DNA from: Phyto melanocephala
Lineage: Eukaryota; Arthropoda; Insecta; Diptera; Rhinophoridae
Reading direction: 5' to 3'
DNA length: 64,000 nucleotides
NCBI GenBank assembly: GCA_941918925.1
Contig: OW799236.1
Span: forward strand, 121,903,062-121,967,061
Positions 57,398 through 64,000 of the stretch are shown in pieces. The notes beneath the pieces are model-generated. The model did no database searches. It was not told the origin of the DNA and was given only the letters and a program-made list of their open reading frames with translations. Each line of letters opens with the position of its first letter. Position 1 is the first letter of the stretch. The translations under genes and the position numbers were made by a program.

Positions 57398-60212
57398 TAT
57401 ATGATAAAACTATTACTTATTTTCGATAACCAAATATTATTACAAGAACTATTTGTAATATTACCCTCGTGATCATGTCGTAGCTATTGTTTGCTTTTAC
57501 TTGTAATAAATTGCAGTTTGTAAAATGTTGAGTAAAAAAAGATAATTGTAGAACAATACATATTTTAATTGTACACTGCCTTTTGTTTTTGTTGTATTTT
57601 ATTTTCGTTTAATAGAAAACAAAATTTATTAGATTATTTACCTAAAATTTTTATTTATATAAAATAGACTGAAAATTTCCAAAAAATTAAAATTTAAAAA
57701 CAAAATTTTAAGTGTCAAATTTGTTACTTTTAATTTGTGAACCACCCTACTATGCATAAAATACAATCAATACCACAAAATTTGGGTGCAAATACTTATA
57801 GATATATTTATGTTTTGCATTCTAATATAGCTGGCTTCTGGTCTGTATGTCTGTAAATATTTATGTACATTTTCATAAGTTGGCCATAAAATTGGTAGCA
57901 AACAGTTTTTTTTATCAAATATATTTGCTCTTATTAAAAAGAAAAGAAAAAAACATTTATTGAAAGGGGAATATTGAAAACAACCTGTAGATTTGTTATC
58001 ATTGTTTGATTTTGTATCTGTTATTTTATTTTGATCTTTTTTTTTTTTTTTTTAAGTAGCCTTATACCGTTATTGTTTAAGCGATTCTCCAACAGATTGC
58101 GGTCACTTTCGATTATACGTTTGTGTGTATGTCGCTTTATCGTCATCGTTATTGCGTACGGAAATCTACATATGTTAAATGAAATAATGAAAGTGTGTGT
58201 ATGTAGTTTTTGTGTTTGTTGTTGTTGTTCAGACAGACCATTTGCAAAATGTTTATATGACCCTGACCACAGTTAATATTGAATTATTAGTTTAATTATT
58301 TTTGTATACATACAAACATTTATACACACATGCATACACACATGCTAACATACATATTTTGTTTTGCATAAAGAAAAAGGCGCAAACATGATTTCAGTGA
58401 TTAGAGTTTCCTAATTTGTATAGTTTTGTATGCTGAAAACTAATTCATACGACCTACATAGAAGTCAGTACCTACTTTCAATATTTTTAAAAATTATTTT
58501 TTACAAACAAACAATTTTGCTTCTTTTTGATGTACAAATTGCAGAATTTTTTTCAATTTGTTTTATAAAAGACAAGTTCTTTCTTTGAAGATATTTTCAA
58601 AAATAAAAATATATTTATTAAAACACTTTTCATAGGTGAGAGTTAATTTTTTTGCAAAGAGTTCCCTTGAATTAAAAATTAAATGCAATAAACTTGATCT
58701 TGCAAGGCAGACATTCGTTCAGTACTGCTGTTGAAAGTCTTTGGATGATCTTATTTTACTATTTATTTTTAGACATATTTAATAAGGGATTGGGAGAAAA
58801 ATAAAAAAAAAATATTTTTTTTATAGATTTATATTTATTTTATTTTTTTTTTGTAATGTATGTCGCAATAACACTATTATGTCGAAATTTTCCATTATAG
58901 TTTTGCATAAATGTTGTAGAATTTTATTATTGCATCATTTGTGTGGACATGAGGCGTCTGACAATATTTTAAAGGGCCAATTGAGATCAGTAAATCAAGT
59001 GTGTATACCTACTAACATAAAATATCTTTTGTGTTAATAGTATTGTGTTACGCGTTGTATATCACGTTAATCCACATTTTTAAAGAAGTATGCTGTAATA
59101 GTCCTTTAACCAAGAATTCCCACAGTGTTAAGTTGTTAACGCATTGGTTTTTCGATAATCACAAGTGGGTTCTTTGGACACAAAATATAACAGTTTTGAC
59201 ATCAAGAAAAAAAATGTACATGGTCAAGGATGATTTTGTTTTAAAAATTCGCAACCACCCTTTTAACGAACCCTCATCGCTGTCCATGATCATAAGACTA
59301 GAGGTTTTGTCTTAATTTAACTTGGTAGTCTTACGTACAGATATTAGAAATTCGAAACATGTTAAAGGTACTCACGTCATAGGATTAACTGTTAAGAAAT
59401 TACATAAGTGTAAAGATTTTTTTAAACTCAACAGCAACTACATATAAAGAATTTCGCACTGACTTTGTCTTTTGCACCACCTCTAATTAGTGCATAAAAA
59501 TTGAGTCACAACCAGCATACACCTTTTTTTTCAACTCATAAATCCGCCATCTTCGTTTTCTGAGTGTTTAACAAGTTTTCCGTCAAAAATGGTGCTCAAC
59601 TCAACAACAGTAGTTTTACGCAATTTCGCAAGAGTAAAACCCGTGATATGAATGCCTTTATTTGGTATGAAATTTGCGCATTGTGACTGCAAAATTTTAT
59701 TAGTTTTTCGTGTAAATATTCATTTTTACTAATCATAAACGGTCAGCTGTCAAACTTTGCTTAGGGGTCGGCAATAGTTTACTGCACAAATTCAATACAT
59801 TTATATATTTTGGGACCAACGTTAAACAAATTCAAAGGGCCATTGACAGTTCTGTATAAATCTCAGGCTACCCCTAGAATTATGTTCAAAAAAACAAAAT
59901 CAAACAGAAATTCTGGTTTGCAATATATTCAGGCAGCCTTTAATTTGCCAATATGTAGCCAAAAAATGCGAATGAAATGTTTGTCATATTTTTTATCTAA
60001 TACAGTGAAGCAGAAATTAATGTTCTGCTAAGTATTTGAGAAATGTTTGATATATATTGTTACAAAATTAGTTAAATCAAATTTAAATTTAATTAGTTTA
60101 ATTTACATTGATTTAATTTCAATAAATGGAATTAAAAAATCCTATCTTCAATGGTGTTATTTACTTTAGACGAATTTATATTTTATTTTACAACATTGGC
60201 AACATTAAAATT
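57398..60212. other. Gene-free DNA with unrecognised open frames
   Basis: Mostly AT-rich. Frames at 59031-59315 (94 codons) and 59810-60031 (73 codons, MGPTLNKFKGPLTVLYKSQA at its start) have fairly protein-like composition but no domain I recognise. They could be transposon fragments or chance. Confidence 0.3.
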
Positions 60213-60934
60213 AACAACAGTGCTATATTCGGCCGTGCCGAATCTTATATACCCTTCACAACATGTAGTAATGCAATAACAATTGTTTGTATCACCATTC
60301 ATCTCATATAAAATACGTACATATGTATATACTGGTTAGAATAAATGTGGCATCGAATCCCAGCTGAGCCAAAAAAATTTTATTTTATTCAATATATTAT
60401 TTATATTTTATTATTTTTTTTTTATATTTTTTTTAAATTTTAAAAAATTTTTGTAAATTTTTTTTAAATTTTTTTTTTAATATTTTTTTTTGTAATTTTT
60501 TTTTTATTTTTAATATATTTTTTTTTTTAATTTATTTTTTTTGGCATGTTTTTTACATGTATGTACATACATATGTATGTATGTTGTTGTTGTAATTGTG
60601 AAAAAAACGAGGTGGTCGTGGTTTTTTGCTCATATCTCAGAAAGTTATTGGGCGATTGTGCTGAATTTCAATAGCGATTCATTCCTGGATATTTCCAACA
60701 GATTGATACTATATACAGATCTGAGGAATATATAGTTGCTTCTAAAAGTTGATTTCAACCAACACACGGACAGAAAGGCAGACGGACAGATGGTCAGGGC
60801 TTAATCGACTCCTCTATTCATAAGCTTTCAGAAAATATATACTTTATGGGGTCGGAAATGAAAATTGTAGAAATTACAAACGGAATGACAAAGCTATATA
60901 TACCCTTGTGCACCACAGGTGAAGGGTATAAAAA
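60213..60934 (-). mobile_element. DINE-1-like repeat, complete diverged copy
   Basis: Both ends are present on the minus strand (TATACCCTTCACCTGTGGTG at 60930; ATTCGGCACGGCCGAAT near 60230). The block after CCCAGCTGAGCC is a T-rich core (60370-60540). The region 60650-60740 differs from the other copies, marking another subfamily. Confidence 0.8.
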
Positions 60935-62990
60935 CAATTTACACGTTGTAGTATACTTTCGGGATGTTAATAAAATAACTATTTCTAAAAATTAAATTAT
61001 TTAAAAAATTCTCGGTCCTGTATCTTAGTATAAATATAAGGGAAATACAGCACGTTGTAGTTATACGAAAGACATAAATAAATGAGAAATAAAAATGCAT
61101 TTAATAATAGTAAAATATTAAATAAACTATAAGCTTTAATAACATAAATTACAAGTGTGCTGATTATTATTTGCAATTAAAATAACCCCAGTTTATTTAA
61201 ACGAAATAAACGTTTATAAAAGGTATAAACTTAACAGTGTTTTTTTTCGCACTTTCACATTTTTTTTAAACGTTCATATAGTTTTTTTTCCTTTTTTTGT
61301 CATTTGTTTGATTTCGATGATATTTCCATGTAGAAGTAAATTAAAATTTTTGTCCCTAAGCTTTTGCATGCTGGCCATTACAATGCAAAGGCATGTAGTG
61401 TTTAAATTTTACTGATCCTTAATTGTCAGCTGATATTTCTCATTTCTTTGATTGGCAACATTTTATCAAACAAATGTCAGGATATTACAACATTGCTTAA
61501 GTTTAAAAACACTATATAATATGCTTTATCTCCAAAAATCTATAAAAGTTTTATTAAAAATTACCTTAATCAAATAAAATACTGAGAACAGCTAACTAAC
61601 TCAAAGCCGATGGAATAATGCCGTCGGTTACTGCTCTAACATTTCCGTCGACTCAAGTTAGCTTAACACAGGTATCGGTTTGATAAGCTTGCATCAACTT
61701 CAGCAAAGTGTATAGAAAAGTTTTAATTTAAAAAGCAGGAAAAAATAATACAATTTTAGTAAGAGAAATTTAAGCCCCCAATTTAATGCTATAAAAACAG
61801 TGCCGACTATAAATGCTCAAGTGCCGCCGTTAAACATTTTTACCCCGGCTTATTAAATTTATAAGCACAAATTTTATTGGAATTTTGTTGTGTTAATCAG
61901 ATTTTTTAAATAATAAATAAATTGTAGTTTTATCCACAATATGTTTTCTCATCTTATTATTTTTCTTTTCCACTGGGGCAATTGGTGGCGACCCACCCGT
62001 TAGTTAAAGTATTGTTGCATTTCTGTTTGCTGCTGTGTGTGCTTGTAGATGTTTCCTTAAAGACCATAATTTTACACGCGCATTTGTGCAATTGCGTAGC
62101 ATTTGTTTCTTTGCCACAAAACACCAAAAACAAAAATAATCATAATAATAATAGATAATCTGCAGCTGGCCACGTTTTTATGAATAAAATTCAATTCAAA
62201 AAAAAAAAAAATGTTGAATGAAACAATAGTATCAACCACAAGTAAACTTAGAAAAAAACTTACTATTTTGGCGTTGCTTTTTATGGCAGTCATTGCTGAT
62301 GATGACGATGGATGACTCACTCAGAAAAAGAGGAAATTAATGTTGTTGGTGTGTAAATAGTGAGAAATAACTAAATAAATGTAGCTGTCGGTTCATTAAA
62401 ACAGGAAAAAATAGCCAATTATTTTATATGTCTGCATATATTCCCAATTCCACATTACAGATTATTAAAATTAAACCATTTCAAAAATGACTTAAGGATG
62501 TTATTATGAGCTTTGACTTTATTTATATTAGTTTAATGTTTTGTTTATAGTAGGCAACTGAAGAAAATAGAAAAAGTATTCCTAAAAGTATTTAAAACAA
62601 ATGTTTTACTGATTCTTCCACTCTCATTAGTATGATAAGTGTAAAAAAGCATCTTGCAGCATAACTTTTCGAAATTTTATTTTTCAACAGTTTTCATTTA
62701 CAGAAACAACATTAACAGTCAAGAATAATATTTCTTCATAATATATTTTTTATTCGACAACGAAAAAAAATATTGTAAAATCTGTAGTTGGTACTTTTGA
62801 CCACTAAACACATGTTAGCTTTAAGGCCGTGTTTTAGTATCCCAGCTGCCTATAACAAAAAAATGTTACATTCTTTAAATGGACTCTATGGTTATACTAT
62901 ATAATATAAACGCATGATCTTTTCTGACCATGACCATGACTTCACAGAAAGAAATTCAGTTGTGTTCCACGAAACTAATTTTTATCACTA
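60935..62990. other. Gene-free DNA
   Basis: AT-rich. 61600-61860 is GC-richer and contains two TATAAA-like strings (GCTATAAAAACAG, GACTATAAATGC), but no supported transcript. Confidence 0.4.
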
Positions 62991-62992
62991 AC

Positions 62993-63120
62993 GGCCCTTT
63001 TCACAAAGTGCGATTATAATTAAACATTAACTTTAACCGTAAGTTAGGCAAAATTGCACTTCACAAAGTACGGTTAGCATTTAACCGGCAGAGATTAATC
63101 AAATCTGGTTAATTTAACCG
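62993..63120. repeat. Direct repeat pair with TTCACAAAGT core
   Basis: TTCACAAAGTGCGATTATAA at about 63000 and TTCACAAAGTACGGTTAGCA at about 63060 are diverged direct copies. Both are followed by TTAA/TTAAC-rich sequence. Possibly the end of an unidentified element. Confidence 0.4.
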
Positions 63121-63161
63121 AACAAAATCTTCCGATTAAAGGCTTTTATTCAAATAAAAAT

Positions 63162-63537
63162 AAGCAAGTAAAAGAACTATATTCGGCTGTGCCGAATCTT
63201 TATACGCACCACCTATTTTATGTTCTTTTGTAGCACAAAGCTATGGAATAATATCTTCATACCAAAATATGTATCACTTCCTTTGTATAACTTTGATATG
63301 CTAGTAGAATGTGTTCGTAAATTTAGTCTTTCAATGAAAGTGGACGTTAAAGTAGGCGGGTCAATAAAGTTTCTGCTAATAAAAACAACTGAGATATTTC
63401 AATATAGTCCTTTATTCCTAAAAAATCTTTATTCATAGAGAAATTATATAATTTGTGATAAAGATAAAAATTTCCGTTGCAAACGGAATGACAAAATGAA
63501 TATACCCCACCATTTTTTTTTGGTGGCGGGTATATTT
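63162..63537 (-). mobile_element. Short DINE-1-like subfamily copy
   Basis: The 3' end (AAGATTCGGCACAGCCGAAT) and 5' end (TATACCCGCCACC hairpin, GTCATTCCGTTTGCAACGGA) are both present on the minus strand, but the interior is only about 250 bp and lacks the A/T core. The plus-strand frame at 63220-63438 reads through the interior and is not supported as a gene. Confidence 0.65.
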
Positions 63538-63689
63538 AATAAGAATATTATAATAAAATAAAATATACAAATTTATACTTACCAAGGAACTGTATGTAAA
63601 CTATTGTAAGTAAAAAATTTATTTTAAATATAAATTTGTCTTTCATCAAAAAATTGCTAATAATTTTTGTACAATTTTTGGCTCCACTA

Positions 63690-63905
63690 AAAGCCCCCCA
63701 ATGAAATAACGCCCAAACGAGAAATGAAATATTCTCCAAATTTTTTTCATATATTTTTGGGTGTTATTTTTTGGGGGTTTTCAAATTATGAAATAATCTC
63801 CAATGAAATAACAACCAACAAATTTTTAAAATTCGGGGCTTGTTTCATAGCGTGGGTGATATTTCATTTTGTATTCGGGGGTTATTTCATTTTTAAAGCT
63901 TTTGG
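63690..63905. repeat. Cluster of ATTTCATT/AATGAAAT inverted motifs
   Basis: AATGAAATAAC or its complement (GTTATTTCATT) occurs at about 63700, 63803 and 63880, with near-matches at 63750 and 63865. Several sit next to C- or G-runs (GCCCCCCAATGAAATAACGC; CGGGGGTTATTTCATT), which gives a loose inverted-repeat layout. Unidentified. Confidence 0.4.
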
Positions 63906-64000
63906 TTTTTGGGGGTGTTTGTAAATAAATTATATAAAAATAGGCTTTTTACAAGAAAACTTTTAGCCCGTGAATATATTACCATATCTTTTCAAATACA

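Noticed and set aside
61780..61830. TATA-box promoter pair (GCTATAAAAACAG, GACTATAAATGC)
   Set aside because: TATAAA strings are frequent by chance at this base composition and no downstream transcript could be supported.

Overview
This is AT-rich eukaryotic nuclear DNA, most likely from a calyptrate fly (blow-fly or house-fly type). The basis is indirect: long A/T tracts, CA/TTG microsatellites typical of fly introns, and interspersed repeats that open with a TATACCC..GGGTATA hairpin and carry the GTCATTCCG and GAGTCGATTAAGC blocks. No complete host gene, rRNA or tRNA gene could be supported. The window reads as a long intron or intergenic region shaped almost entirely by mobile elements and satellite DNA. 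Two short stretches (about 24.7-24.95 kb and 37.44-37.64 kb) are only candidate exons.

Layout. 0-7 kb: a small inverted-repeat element (0.94-1.1 kb), a decayed LINE tail (2.0-2.2 kb), the 3' end of a DINE-1-like repeat (2.46 kb), and an 800-bp tandem duplication (4.74-6.91 kb) whose second copy carries a truncated Tc1-like element. 7.3-9.4 kb: a perfect 126-bp-arm foldback with a hammerhead-like core, a 31-bp minisatellite, and a non-autonomous Helitron with exact A^T borders. 11-16 kb: a LINE RNase H/C-terminal remnant, a Jockey-type reverse transcriptase tail, an internally deleted pogo-like transposon, and an internally deleted mariner with TIRs and TA duplications. 17.2-20.3 kb: a 3-kb degenerate AT minisatellite with a MITE inside. 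22.5-23.3 kb: a decayed LINE tail on the minus strand. 27.5-30.5 kb: DINE-1-like copies, two of them in head-to-tail tandem, one split by a Helitron. 32.7-37 kb: mariner remnants and a 2.6-kb TIR-flanked element. 39-41 kb: a decayed DINE-1-like copy, a LINE tail and a hairpin repeat. 42.5-49.4 kb: a large TCTAG/TCTATG satellite with two near-perfect 1.7-kb inverted arms, bounded by head-to-head DINE-1-like 5' ends. 52-57 kb: two Helitrons, another AT minisatellite and a tRNA-derived SINE with target-site duplication. 60-64 kb: two more DINE-1-like copies and other repeats.

Nothing here looks like genes acting together in a pathway. The shared logic is repeat dynamics: Helitron-class elements insert, sometimes in tandem; their internal simple-sequence cores expand into satellite; inverted duplication then produces a giant palindrome. 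All coding matter recognised belongs to broken transposons (DDE/DDD transposases and LINE ORF2). Family names come from reading motifs by eye; no database search was possible.
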